Origin: Aurifilum marmelostoma
Lineage: Eukaryota > Ascomycota > Sordariomycetes > Diaporthales > Cryphonectriaceae
NCBI GenBank assembly: GCA_027559495.1
Contig: JAMXSV010000024.1
Coordinates: forward strand, 1,116,001-1,180,000
Direction of reading: 5' to 3'
Length of the DNA stretch: 64,000 bases
Shown: positions 34,919 to 46,007 of the stretch, in pieces
Layout of the letters: the number at the start of each line of letters is the position of its first letter
Position numbering within the stretch: position 1 is the first letter of the stretch
Position numbers and translations under genes: made by a program
Notes under the pieces: generated by a model
Told to the model about the DNA's origin: nothing
The model's input: only the letters and a program-made list of their open reading frames with translations
Database searches by the model: none

Positions 34919-36715
34919 TTTGGCAGGTGGGATCGCTGAATCAGGAGGAGGGTTGTGAGGATATCAGCACAGCTAGCTCGTGCGGCAAGCCGCAGGTTCG
35001 AGGAGTAGGGTCGAGAAACAGAGAAGGCCAGATAGGCGGCGACCCGCCACGAGAAGTCGGTAAAGGGAGCGACAGCTCCAGAAGTCGCGGTGGGGCGTTG
35101 CAAGTTGGTCTTCTTCCTGTCGGAGAAGCCCAATTTCGACAGATCCTGCTGTTTCTAGTCTGCCGCCGACAGGTGTAAGGTACGTCTGATACTCGGTGTG
35201 GGCGGAGAGAAAGATTCTATGTTGTCGTCGCAGCAGCAGCAGCCTGGAAGACTGGGCTGTTGGTGATTCAGAGGGGGTGGAGGGGGGAGAAACAACGACT
35301 GCAGGCCAGGGTGGATCTGTTGAAGACTGGCGGGCTGGCGGGTTGAAGTCTGGTCGAGTCATTCGAAACAGACGCGCTAAAACACATACACATGCGCGTA
35401 TGATTGCGGGTCTATGGCTGTACTCCGTACCGTTGCAGCTTAAGCCTACAGTGGATGGTACCTAGCATGTACACTATGTGTCGCGCAGTCAAGAGCCAAC
35501 ATACCATGTCACAACCAGCTTTGCACCATGCAACTTTGAAAGACAAAGGCCAGTCGTTGATCGAGGTTCGATCTACAACGTCCATTGTTCTAGTGGAGGT
35601 CGTCACGGAGGAGGGCCAGTCCACCGCTGTTCTCACACCTGGCATTCCCAACGACGACCGTTGTCTGGTGTGACTTCTCAACAGGTTCCCACTATTTCCC
35701 TACAGAGGGTCTACCTGCCAGCTCACCAGCGCAGCATTTCTTCAGCAGTGGTCTTTCGGGCTGGACTGCAACCTAATTTACGCAGGGATGCGACCATTAT
35801 GCACACTTGCGTTAGGCTTACATACAGCCAAGGAACCTCAGCCAACGGCTTCTGCGACATGCCTTGCATTCGTGTACAAAGTACGCCAGGATCTGCAAGA
35901 CTCCTGCCCAAAGTCTCATGGTATATGGTGAATAGTCAATCACTAGTACTGACAGGTTATTTTCCCTATACACATACGTGATTCGACAAATATTCAGCGT
36001 TGTCGACAGTAAAGGAGTGGGCTATAAGTCTTGGTCCCCTGGGTGTTCATGCACCCTGGATTTTCCGCTACTGTAGCCCCTGGCACCCAGGGGCTAAGGG
36101 ATGGTGTGGGCGGCTCTGTAGGCCTGGTCTCATGGCTGCTACGGTCGAGGCATGTCCAAGCTTACACACATCGCCAACATGGACTGATATGCGAGAAATA
36201 CACGCGGTGTCGCCTAATATAATCCTCTTTTCGGACAGTCATCCCAATTATTCGGTCACAGGAGGTTCGCTATACTCTTGCTCCCTTGCTGCGCGCTTCT
36301 TGTCGTTGAATTGTCTGTTCCCCGCGACATTTGAGCCTGTACGTGTGCAAGGTTCAAATCGCAGACACGCTCATCAGCTAGGGAGGTTGGTCTATCCCCG
36401 ACCCGGATGATTTGCGCATAAAACGACGCAGTATTGAATCAATGTAAAGCTAATGACCACTGAATTGGAATTGATCCGACGCCGAGCGACCACATCTCAC
36501 TGCCTTGCTACCAAGAGGACCTATGTTGTGGGCCAGACTATCTCCTCTTGAACGCCCGTCAAGCTGAGAAAAGAAGTAGAGGGGGGTGGAAGAATCATTA
36601 ATCAGGAACCAAAGACGCCATGACTCCCTCGTTCAGCAATAATATGTTGAGAAACGCCCCCCGCATAATGTGAATAGTAGTTACCAGCCTTTGCATAACA
36701 TGCCGTGTCAAATCT
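34919..36715. other. Intergenic region upstream of kinesin
   Basis: About 1.8 kb, holding the kinesin promoter and the RAD6 3' region. It contains a short CAG run (35230-35241) and a perfect 10-bp inverted repeat CCCCTGGGTG/CACCCAGGGG at 36037-36094. I looked for a tRNA around the GGTTCAAATC at about 36350 and could not fold one. No recognisable gene. Confidence 0.5.
36037..36094. repeat. 10-bp inverted repeat
   Basis: CCCCTGGGTG at 36037-36046 and its exact reverse complement at 36085-36094, separated by 38 nt that contain a further partial match (CACCCTGG). It lies in a non-coding spacer. Confidence 0.7.
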
Positions 36716-37428
36716 TTAGCTCGAGTCTTCCCAGCTCTTCTCGACCGTCTCCCGTACCCTCTTGGTATACTCCTTGCGGTGGTCCTTGTACAGGTTCGAG
36801 GCCTCGACGTTTGCAGGTGATCCGGTGTTGGGGTCGTTGAGAAGACTGCAAGGTCGCACGTGTCAACACCATATTCATTAACACTCAAGAAGATCTTCCA
36901 GATCCTCCACGCAACCTGTCATCGCAGGTCCGGAGGTCCGGCGCCTCGAAGCTCACTCACCTCTGGATGCTTGTCAGCACCGCAGCCACATCGTACGTCG
37001 GGCTCCACCGGTTCTGCAGAATGTCCAGGCACAGCTCGCCCGTGGCGTAGACGTTTGGATGGAACATCTGGCTGATGAACTTGACCGAGGGTGGTTTGTT
37101 AGGATACTGCTCTTCGAAATGCATGACGAGTCGAAAGGTTCCGTCCTCAAAGGGCGTGTCGGCAGGGCCGATGATGACGGCGTTCCTGTACGCAAAGAGG
37201 AGAAGGTTTCACGGTCAGTCACTCTTCTGCCAACACTGCCCGTCCTCCCCAAAGTTGACAGCGACGTACCATGTCATGACATTATCAGCGAGAGGTGATG
37301 CTGAAACACCGGCTGGAGGATCTGTTTGCATGCGCTATCGAGAGCAAGTCAGCATTGGTGAGGGGCCGAAATGGCGGGATGCACACCTTGAAGTCACGCA
37401 TCAAACGGCGGCGAGCGGCGGTAGACAT
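36716..37428 (-). CDS. RAD6: Ubiquitin-conjugating enzyme E2 Rad6/Ubc2
   Basis: Four exons: 37428-37387, 37334-37270, 37185-36961 and 36845-36716, with introns of 52, 84 and 115 nt. The product is 153 aa. Rad6 ubiquitinates histone H2B (with Bre1) and PCNA (with Rad18) and serves N-end-rule degradation, mainly in the nucleus. The spliced protein starts MSTAARRRLMRDFKRMQTDP and has the E2 HPN motif at 78-80, the active-site Cys88 in GELCLDIL, and NRWSPTYDVAAVLTSIQSLL. It ends SWEDSS, lacking the long acidic tail of the yeast protein, as in other filamentous fungi. The small exons make single-frame ORF calling miss this gene entirely. The thiolase gene is divergent, 800 bp away. Confidence 0.95.
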
Positions 37429-38228
37429 CGTGCCGAGCTTTTTGGAGATGTTACAAAAATAAGGGCAGAATTGAATACGCGAACAATCGCCAGGTCAGAT
37501 GATGAGAGGGGAGTGTTGTTGAGAACTTTTTGATAGCTTGCACCCGGTGTTGGCCCTGATGTCGTTCCAGGAGGGAACCGCGGGGGGGTCGAAAGGGAAC
37601 AGAAGCCGTAAAGGCCGATATCGATAGAAGGTAGTAATCAGTAGTGTCGAATTACCCCCCCCCCCCGGGGGCCGCGACGCTCTTGGGGGGGGGGGCAAGT
37701 CAGTGGCGTGGGGGACCCAATAAGCAGCCACACCCGGCTTACAAAATCACTGACTGACAAAGCCTGGACCCCTCCATCTGACCTGACTAGCCATTGAGCT
37801 TCTGGAGAGTTCCGAGTTCTGGACAATTTCAAGCTGAACGATCTTGGAAGAAGGAGATGAGGCTCAAGCATCATTACAACTCATAAGTTTTCTCATAAAT
37901 CTCAAGCATGTACCATAGTAATAACGATCGTGCTAGCAACTTTTTCTTTGTCATTGCCTGAGATCTGAGCATGTGACCCTGGGTTGCAGGGCGGCAGCGG
38001 GTAACGGAGGCTCAAAGGTACATAGCAGAGTGGGCTACCGAATTGCCGAGGGTGTGATCTCATCCCAGAGCATCTTCGGAGCACCCCAGTACTTGAAGGC
38101 CAAATACTACTACTCCAACTCCCCTCAATGAGGTTCTCTTCTTCTTTTCACCTCTCTTTCTCTCGTGCGATATTCGGTTACTATTGTATTCTTCCTGGTG
38201 CTTCTTTACAATTCCTCTAGAGTGCACA
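37429..38228. promoter_or_regulatory. Divergent promoter region RAD6/thiolase
   Basis: 800 bp between divergent starts. It contains a C12 tract (37655-37666) running into G5, and a G11 tract (37685-37695), that is, near-complementary homopolymers 18 nt apart and about 230-270 bp from the RAD6 start. The last 100 bp before the thiolase gene are CT-rich. Promoter role is inferred from orientation. Confidence 0.5.
37655..37695. repeat. C12...G11 homopolymer pair
   Basis: C12 at 37655-37666, immediately followed by G5, then G11 at 37685-37695. The pair can fold as a GC-only hairpin, and either strand contains a long G run. Confidence 0.85.
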
Positions 38229-39684
38229 ATGTATTCCTCCTACCTGCGGCCCTGCCTCAGAAGCGGCACTGGCATCGCTGTCACATGCCAGAATGCTTCC
38301 GGATCCGTACGGCATTTCTCAGCGAGGGTGGCACTTCAGCAAGAAATAAGGGACGCATACATACTGAGCGCCTCGAGAACACCGACAGCCAAGGTGAGAG
38401 CTCTCAGTGCATTCCTATACCACAAGACCAAGTAGCCAAACCTACTAATCGCAAGAGCACAGTTCAACGGATCCTTCCTCACCGTCCCCGCCCCCAAGCT
38501 CGGCGCCGTCGCCATCAAGTCAGCCATCGAGAAGTCCGGCGTGCCAACCGACAAGATCACAGATGTCTACATGGGCAACGTCATGCAGGCCTCTGTCGGG
38601 CAGTCCCCAGCGCGACAGGCGTCCATGTTCGCTGGCCTGTCACCCTCCGTCGAGGCTATCACCATCAACAAGGTGTGCGCATCGGGTCTCAAGGCCGTCG
38701 TCTTCGCCGCCCAGAACATCCAGCTGGGACTGGCTGAGGCGCAAGTCGCCGGCGGCATGGAGAACATGTCGCAGGTGCCGTACTACGTCCCGCGCGCAAG
38801 CTCGCTGCCTGCGTTTGGGCACGTCAAGATGGAGGACGGCCTGATCAAGGACGGCTTGACAGATGTATACGGCCAGATCCATATGGGAAACTGCGCCGAG
38901 AATACGGCCAAGAAGTACGGAATCACGCGCGAGATGCAGGACCAGTACGCGATTCAGTCGTATGAGCGCGCACAGGCGGCATGGAAAGCCCAGGCGTTCG
39001 CCGAAGAGATCGTGCCGGTAACGGTCAAGGGCAGGAAAGGCGAGACCGTGATCGATACAGACGAGGGCTATCTCGATGTCAAGCTGGAAAAGATACCGAC
39101 GCTGAAGCCTGCCTTCATCCGGGACGGCACAGGCACGGTCACCGCGGCGAGCTCCTCGACGCTCAATGATGGAGCCAGTGCCCTAGTGCTCGGTAGCAAG
39201 GCAATCGCGCAGGAGTTTGGCTCGAATTCGAGGGTTCTCGCGAGGATATGTGGATCTGCGGATGCCGCCATGGATCCCATCGACTTCCCTGTGGCGCCTG
39301 CGAAGGCTGTGCCCATTGCCCTCGAGAGGGCTGGTATCACAAAGGATCAGGTCGCCATATGGGAGTTCAACGAGGCCTTCGCTGCCGTGATCAAGGCCAA
39401 TGAGAAGGTATGTCTGAGCACCATCTAAAATTTCTGGGTTCGATGACAGAGTGTGACTAACTGCCTGGATTTTTTTCCTCTTTTAGATCCTCGGGCTTGA
39501 GGGCGCCAAGGTAAACCCATTAGGCGGTGCCATCTCGCTGGGTCATGCACTCGGAAGCTCGGGATCTAGGATTCTCACGACTCTTCTTCATCAACTCAAG
39601 CCGGGCGAATATGGTGTTGCCGCGATTTGCAACGGCGGCGGTGCAGCCACAGCCCTGGTAGTGCAGAGAATTGAGTCCATATAG
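38229..39684 (+). CDS. Acetyl-CoA acetyltransferase (thiolase), probably mitochondrial
   Basis: Three exons: 38229-38393, 38463-39407 and 39487-39684, with introns of 69 nt (GTGAGA...GCACAG) and 79 nt (GTATGT...TTTTAG), both phase 0. The product is 435 aa. It condenses two acetyl-CoA to acetoacetyl-CoA, or runs in reverse. Residues 1-35 look like a mitochondrial presequence (Arg/Ser/Ala-rich, no acids, RHFSARV). The thiolase core starts IRDAYILSASRTPTAKFNGS. Catalytic residues are visible: Cys127 in NKVCASGLK, His390 in ISLGHALG, and Cys419 in CNGGGAA, with the NEAFA motif before the last intron. The presequence favours the mitochondrial paralogue over the cytosolic Erg10-type enzyme of sterol synthesis, but targeting is inferred. 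Confidence 0.92.
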
Positions 39685-40252
39685 GACGTAAGAGCGCCGG
39701 CGGGGGCCGTGGTCTAGGGGGCTTAGAGCCTGGCGCAGAAGTGCAAAATACTCCGGATGTTGTTGAAAAGTCATGTGGCGCACAGAATGCATGAGACGAG
39801 GAATAAAGGGGGCATAGGAGAAAAGTCGACATGTGTGCCGAATCTCGTTTTCGATGTAGCCAGTGCAGGATTTGACCAGGCTACTCAAAGTGAGGTGGTG
39901 GTGGATTGACCGCTGTATCTCTCGATTCCCAGCGGCTGAGGAATCCAGCTCGTCCTTGCAGGGACACAGCGGCACTACTGTAAATAGCTCCACAAAAGAA
40001 CCGTCAACCTTGCCCACCTTCACAGACCAAGAACTTCTCTTCTTCTTTCAATGCACCGCAGTCATTTGATCGCAAAGGACTATCTGTTACCTTTTCTATT
40101 TCTTTGTTCGATATAGAGGAGATCCCAAGCATGCTGTTTTAAAGCCTATGCGCCAGATACTCGAGACCTCACCGGGCCACCGCTGTGGACACCTCGTGCG
40201 ACTCTTGCCAGTCCTGAGCCGCCAGGTCTGAACTCGATGAAGTCCACGCAGA
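39685..40252. other. Intergenic, promoter of CSN12-like gene
   Basis: 568 bp between two plus-strand genes. It contains the thiolase 3' region and a T/C-rich patch (40033-40120). Nothing else recognised. Confidence 0.4.
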
Positions 40253-42028
40253 ATGGCTTTGGTCACACAATTTCTGACCTCCATAAGAGGGCTTGTCGTC
40301 TCACTCGATGGCGACAGCCTTTCTGCCTGGCTACAGGTCGAGCCAACCCCGACGGCTGGCTCCTACTTTCAGCTCCGCGATGAGCTCAGGCAGGGTTTCA
40401 GAGGGGCCGATGCTCTCGAGAAGCTCGTCGACAACTGCATGCCCGAAGTGGACGACCCTGCAGAGGGCACCGGCTCGCCGTGGCCCAGCTTCATCGCCTT
40501 CATCAAGGAGTATCTGCTCTACTGGAAGGATGCAGATTTTGACAACTTGATGGGGCTGCAAGAAATGCTGTCTACCCTGTTGACGTATGTATCTATCTCT
40601 TCCATCCACCACCGTTCTCAGATCGTCCTCCTCCAGATGTATCTGACATGCAGGACAGGTCATGTGCGACTGCTCTATCGCATCCTCAATATGGTAGCCT
40701 CATGTTCAAGACAAGCATATCACTCTCCGAGGCGCTCTCTAAGGTGGTGATGTTGCTCCATAGGCGGCCAGAGCTCATGACGGGCCGTCGAGCTGTCGCT
40801 GGGGACGAGGATAGCAAGTCCATGGTCGAGCAGTCCGCAGACATCATACAGAAGGTCTTTACCTCTTGTCTTACAGATAGGTCCAGCACTAGGTTTGCGC
40901 GGCCAGAAGGCAAGAAGGTTGGAGTCTACATCTTCGCCAATCTTGTCCTCAAGCTTCTGTTCACCGTGAGTTCCCCACCGCGCACCTTGTTCTCGTGATG
41001 GCAGTCTCCAGCTGATCACCGCTTCTGTAAAGTGCGGCAAGTCTCGTCTGGCAGCACAGCTGCTGCTCAATATTTCTGCGAGTGGTCCGCCGCTTCAGCT
41101 CTATCCAGCAGCGCAGCGCGTCACGTACCTTTATTACTTAGGACGCTTTAACTTTGACTGCGATAATTTTGTCAGGGCGTCATTGTGCCTGCAAGAAGCC
41201 TACCTCCAGACCCCGCCGTCGTTGCAGCAACACCGGAAGCTCATCCTCACCTACCTAATTCCATCCAATATCATGCTCGGCCGCTTCCCAAGCGAGGCTC
41301 TCCTCTCACGACCAGAAGCCGCCACCCTTGCGCCTGTGTTCCGCCCAATCATGACAGCTTTGCGCAAAGGCAACTTCATGGCCTTTCAGGCAGCAATAGC
41401 CTCTCACGAAGACTGGCTGTACCGCAAGGGAATCTTGTTCACACTCATGTTTCGACTGCGACCCATGGTCTGGCGGTCCTTCATCCGGCGGATATTCCTC
41501 ATCACCTACGAACCGCCCCTTCCGAGCGAGAATTCCCGGGCCGCGCCCACACTTAACCTGTCCGATGTCTATACTGCCGCTGTATATGTCCAGAAGCGCC
41601 TGGAAGGTTATCTTCTCGCTCGACAGCAACCGCAGCAGCAGCAGCGCACTGCAGTAGGCTCCAACAATCTCTTCATGACAGCTGTACAAAACAGCGCAGC
41701 TGCGGATCCGAACACGTCGCTGCTTGTGCCGCCGCCTGGTGGCAAGCCTCGGAAGCTCAAACCGAGCGAAGGACTGTTCTGGGGCAATCTGCCCGTCACG
41801 ATGAAGGAAGTGGAAGGAGTGGTATCTGCGCTGACGACGCAGGGCCTCATGCACGGCTTCCTGGCGCATTCGAGTAGCAAATTTGCGATTATGGGTGCGA
41901 AGAAAACCTCTCCTTTGGCGGCGGGATGGCCTAGTGTTGCGAAAGCTGTACAGGATCGGCTGGATGAGGAGGGTATTGACCCTCTCGAAGTGCCAGCGTG
42001 GGTTAAGGCACAGCCAGGCTTTATGTGA
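40253..42028 (+). CDS. PCI-domain protein, COP9 signalosome subunit 12 (CSN12) homologue
   Basis: Three exons: 40253-40584, 40659-40965 and 41033-42028, with introns of 74 nt (GTATGT...GGACAG) and 67 nt (GTGAGT...GTAAAG). The product is 544 aa. In yeast Csn12 works with Thp3 in transcription-coupled mRNA maturation, and its relatives Thp1/PCID2 belong to TREX-2. Conserved pieces are YPAAQRVTYLYYLGRFNFD, the ASLCLQEAYLQTPPSLQQHR block, LTYLIPSNIMLGRFP and the C-terminal PCI/winged-helix segment ending GFLAHSSSKFAIMGAKK. A Gln run (RQQPQQQQR) lies just before the winged helix. I rate family membership as firm; CSN12 rather than another Thp1-like PCI protein is likely but not proved. Confidence 0.85.
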
Positions 42029-44519
42029 GCACAGAACAGTGGTGCAGAAGGCGATGTGGGACCACCACCACCACCACTTATATACGTGAGGCTACCGGCG
42101 CGTTCTCCAAGCATCATCAGTATGTACATACTCTTCCAGCTCAATTGCCTCATGGAAATCAACACTGGATGCTCGCCTTTCGTCGTCGTCTTCTTCTGCT
42201 TGGTTGCACCAACCCAAGCAACGTACTCGCCAGCGCCCAAGTATGGATTGCCTGTCGCGCATCAGATTACGGCCCGCCGCACGTGAAGCGCGTTTCTGCT
42301 GGCAATTTACTGATCTACAGATGGTCGCAGCCCTCTGGTCCAATAGTGGCCATAGTCTCCCGCTAACCCAAATTTTTTTCTGTAGTAGTGCCAAGCACGA
42401 CTCTGAGCAGATCAACAGAACTGGAACGCGTTTGACGCGTGTGGATCATGGGGTCACAGAAGACGAGAGGAGAAGGAGAGAGCAAGAATCAGTCTCGTCC
42501 ACATTCCTTTGGCTTGGTGCCCATACAAATTCCTATAGCACTGCCGATATCCGAAAGTGATCAACATCTGACAGTAGTCATCCGAGTCGTGAGGCCAGAT
42601 CATAACGATTTTCGGACGTTCTATTGCCAGCAGAGCGATGATCACAGCAGATCAGAACCGGTTCTCCTCTCTCGGACTCACCCGCCGTCGATGAAAGCTT
42701 ACTTCCCAAGTTTCCGAGGCCTGGGATTGGTTAGGCGATCCTCCTCCTACCTTCCTCTAAACTTGATCTTGGATCAATGTCAGAGAGACATCGTCCATCT
42801 GATTTGGGACACGAAATGAAGCTGACGCCAAATACTACCATTTCCAAAAGGGGGGGCCTTGGCATGAGTGGCAAAGGTACCATGGAAGATACTGCAGCGC
42901 CCGGGACCCAGGCCGAGGCTCTGTCAAGGGCGAGGCGATGAGCGTCTAGGCCTCGTCACGAATCGCGACGTTACTCGGATTCCAGAAATTCAGATGCCAG
43001 CCCGCGCTTCTGAGACAGTTGACGTGTGCCTTTGCCTCTCTTCTTCTCGCATCATCTGTCGTCATCATTATGATCATCCTCAACAACAACAACAGCAGTC
43101 TACATGCCTTGTATCGTGTTTATCCGAGACATACACAGAAAAAAGAAAGAAGGAAAGGAAAAAAAGGGGGAAGGAAACAAAAGTACTCTATGGTGATAGC
43201 CGACCACACCAACCAGCGGTCGGTCAGCCGGCTGATGATAATCATCCCTCGAGCTGACAACTCAGGCAGCCAGAGGATATGGGATCCGTATACTACGTAA
43301 CACTGTGTGCCGCTTTTTAACTTTTCTTTTTCTTTTGATACGCGCTTCCATCTTGGAGTCCTGGCTGGGCCTGTCAATGTGACCTTAATTTGCCCAAGGC
43401 ACCTGATTGGCGTGCCTTGCAGATTTGATGCAGATGGGTCTCTGCCGCCGCCGACTGGGTGGCGTGCGGGTGCCCTGACTTGACCTAGTCTGGTATGTAT
43501 CCCCCTGCCCCTTCCTTGCCGTCTAGCCCAAAGAAGGCCGACCATGACCTGAGCTTATTTTACTCTCGGGCCCAAGTGTGGTTCGCCAAACCAGATTCAA
43601 TTCATCAAATCTCCCAAGCATGCCACTGGAGCCAGACCGTGCACCGTGCCAGGCCGTGATGCTGAACGGCTTTGATACCTCGATTGGGTTGTAAGCTAAT
43701 CGAAGCCACGGGCACCCCAGATTCAGAACCACCGTGGCAAGCGATTGGTGTTGAGACGTGGAGAGCTGCCTGACAGCCTCCACCACGACGAGCTAACATG
43801 ATAGCCCGATGGGGTTGAGCCCAGTCTCCTGCAGAAGCGGCTTCATCCTTTCCTTGGGCCCCCGGCGACTTTGTATGGGGGATGGAGGATGATCGCTCTC
43901 TTCCTTCCCACACAGAGTCAAGCCAGTCCAACGGCGCGTCCTGTGCCTCCATTCACCTACTAGGTCCACCGGCCTATTGCTTCTTTGGGGTCGTCTGGGG
44001 GGCGTCTGGTGTTATTTCCCGCCTGCTCCCTCCTCGCCTCTCCCCTTCTGTGTATATGCACTGGCCCACCTGCTCATCTAAACTCACCCACGACTCTCTT
44101 CCTTCTTTTTGAAAGTCTTGTCTCCTCTTACGAACCAACCAACCTTCTTTTATTTTTCTCTCCTTTTCTCTGCTCACGCCAGCAGAAGTCCACTCGTTTA
44201 CTGTGCTTGAGTCGCGCGGTTGGGGTTTTGTTGTCGATCTTTCTAGCCCCTACAGGCCGTGTTTTTCCTGGTCTCGCGTCTGAGGAATGCAGTCATGTTG
44301 ACAGGCAATTAAAAAATACATCCAAAATTCAAATACGTCTCGCCCTACACCCAAGACACTTTCTGTCGGCGCCCGCTGCCACAGCTCGATCCCACCTGCC
44401 AACCACGAGAAGTTCAGCTTCTGTTTCGAGACGAGAGCACACGGCTCTGACTGCGGCCTTACGCTGCCCACGATCTTTACACCCACGTTCATTACATAGT
44501 ATCAACTTCGTCCTCACCC
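42029..44519. other. Long intergenic region upstream of the SUN-family gene
   Basis: About 2.5 kb. It shows a short CCA repeat (42062-42076), an AAC/CAG-rich stretch (43080-43100), an A/G-rich stretch (43135-43180) and a long CT-rich leader (about 44000-44180). No open frame has a recognisable domain. The length fits a regulated wall-protein promoter, but that is inference. Confidence 0.45.
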
Positions 44520-46007
44520 ATGGGGTCGGCAACGCTGAGGGCTCTCGTCAGCTCGGCTTTGCTCTCTCTGGCGGCCCAGCCTGTCGTCGCCGGCGTATCT
44601 CACCGTCACCTGCATCAGCAGCATCGCCAGCAGAATCACACTCACGGACACGAGCCCGCCGAGCTGGTCAAGAAAGGAAAGCTCGTCAACAGGGCTGGAC
44701 AATGTGCCTTTCCAGAGAGTGAGGGCCTGGTGGCCGTCACGCCAGGCTCCTCCAATGCGGGCTGGGCTATGAGCCCCGACCAGGAGTGCACCGCCGGCTC
44801 CTACTGCCCTTTTGCCTGCCCTCCAGGCCAGCTCATGAACCAGTGGAAACCAGGCACGACTTATGTGTACCCAGAGTCCATGGACGGCGGCCTGTACTGC
44901 GACGAGGAGGGTAGCATCACCAAGCCTTTCCCAAGCGAGGATTACTGTGTCGAGGGCATCGGCAATGTGAACGCCGTCAACAACTGTGGAGATATCGTGG
45001 CCTTTTGTCAAACTGTTCTCCCTGGAAACGAGAACATGCTCATCCCAACGTCCGTAGAGAGCACTGCGATCCTTGCGGTTCCCGGAACCAGCTACTGGGA
45101 TGAGACGGCAGCGCACTTCTACGTCAACCCGCCAGGGTACGGCACCGATGAGGCCTGCGCTTGGGGCACGAGTGCGAAACCCATTGGGAACTGGTCGCCC
45201 TACGTTACTGGCGCCAACCAGGACTCGACGGGCAACACATACGTCAAGCTCGGGTGGAATCCAATCTACACAGACTCCTTCAGCGGTGTCCTGCCCACCT
45301 TTGGGCTGAAGATCGAGTGCGATGGTGACTGCGTTGGCCTCCCATGCAGCATCGACCCCAGCACAGATGGATTCGGCGGCGTCACCAGTGAAGAGGCCTC
45401 AAGCGGTGCGGGAGGCGCTGACTTTTGCGTCGTCACTGTCACTTCTGGATCCGCCAGCATCGTGGTCTTCAACACCGACGGATCGACAGGTGATTCCTCC
45501 TCTTCGGATGCAACCACTTCAGCTGCAGGGAAGACAACGGCTGCCAGCAAGACCGAGACGTCGTCCGAGACCCCCACGACGACGTCCGCCGTTCTGGTGC
45601 TGGGCTTGAATGTGAAGCAGTCGACCAGCTCCAGCCCACCTACGTCTTTGAGCCCATCCTCGAGCACGATCGCGCCCAGCTCCTCTACCACTAGGGTCAC
45701 TAGCAGCACTTCCGCCACCTCCGTGGCGTCGTCTTATTACTCCTCTAGCACGATCGCCGCCTCGTCATCACTACATGGCGGCGTGTTCCAGGAGTTTGAC
45801 GGCTCCGGCAACAGCACCAGAGCTCCCACCTACCAGCCAGCAGCAACCAACCCTTCCGGCAGCAGCTCGACTGATGTTCCCGCGGTAGTGGCTGCGGCAC
45901 CTGCAGCAACGACCTCACAGACAAATGATGCGATAAATCCCAAGCAGAACCAAGGAGCAATCGCCGGGCTGGTCGTGGCTATTGTTGTCGCCGCATGTCT
46001 CTACTGA
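44520..46007 (+). CDS. SUN-family (GH132-like) cell-wall protein with GPI signal
   Basis: Single exon, 495 aa. SUN-family proteins (Sim1/Uth1/Nca3/Sun4) are secreted beta-glucan-modifying wall proteins involved in septation and wall remodelling. Residues 1-25 are a signal peptide (LRALVSSALLSLAAQPVVAG). A His-rich spacer (SHRHLHQQHRQQNHTHGH) precedes the SUN domain, with GQCAFPESEGLVAVTPG, GWAMSPDQECTAGSYCPFAC, FCQTVLPGNENMLIPT and KLGWNPIY. A Ser/Thr-rich, probably O-mannosylated, region (about 315-450) follows. The protein ends in a hydrophobic tail (AIAGLVVAIVVAACLY) preceded by small residues, as expected for GPI attachment. The GPI tail is atypical of yeast Sun4, which lacks one. The His-rich spacer might bind metal ions; that is speculative. 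Confidence 0.88.
   Translation: MGSATLRALVSSALLSLAAQPVVAGVSHRHLHQQHRQQNHTHGHEPAELVKKGKLVNRAGQCAFPESEGLVAVTPGSSNAGWAMSPDQECTAGSYCPFACPPGQLMNQWKPGTTYVYPESMDGGLYCDEEGSITKPFPSEDYCVEGIGNVNAVNNCGDIVAFCQTVLPGNENMLIPTSVESTAILAVPGTSYWDETAAHFYVNPPGYGTDEACAWGTSAKPIGNWSPYVTGANQDSTGNTYVKLGWNPIYTDSFSGVLPTFGLKIECDGDCVGLPCSIDPSTDGFGGVTSEEASSGAGGADFCVVTVTSGSASIVVFNTDGSTGDSSSSDATTSAAGKTTAASKTETSSETPTTTSAVLVLGLNVKQSTSSSPPTSLSPSSSTIAPSSSTTRVTSSTSATSVASSYYSSSTIAASSSLHGGVFQEFDGSGNSTRAPTYQPAATNPSGSSSTDVPAVVAAAPAATTSQTNDAINPKQNQGAIAGLVVAIVVAACLY

Noticed and set aside
36340..36400. GGTTCAAATC resembling a tRNA T-loop (B box)
   Set aside because: The flanking bases do not pair into a T stem and no A box or acceptor stem is found at the right distance.
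39700..39740. GCCGTGGTCTAGGGGG, like the 5' end of a tRNA
   Set aside because: No matching T-loop or 3' acceptor strand within 100 nt; it is in the thiolase 3' region.
42062..42076. CCA triplet repeat as a coding poly-Pro or poly-His tract
   Set aside because: It lies about 35 bp after the CSN12-like stop and is not in a supported reading frame.
43985..44722. 245-codon plus-strand frame overlapping the SUN-family start
   Set aside because: It begins at TTG, is low-complexity, and overlaps the 5' end of the SUN gene in another frame.
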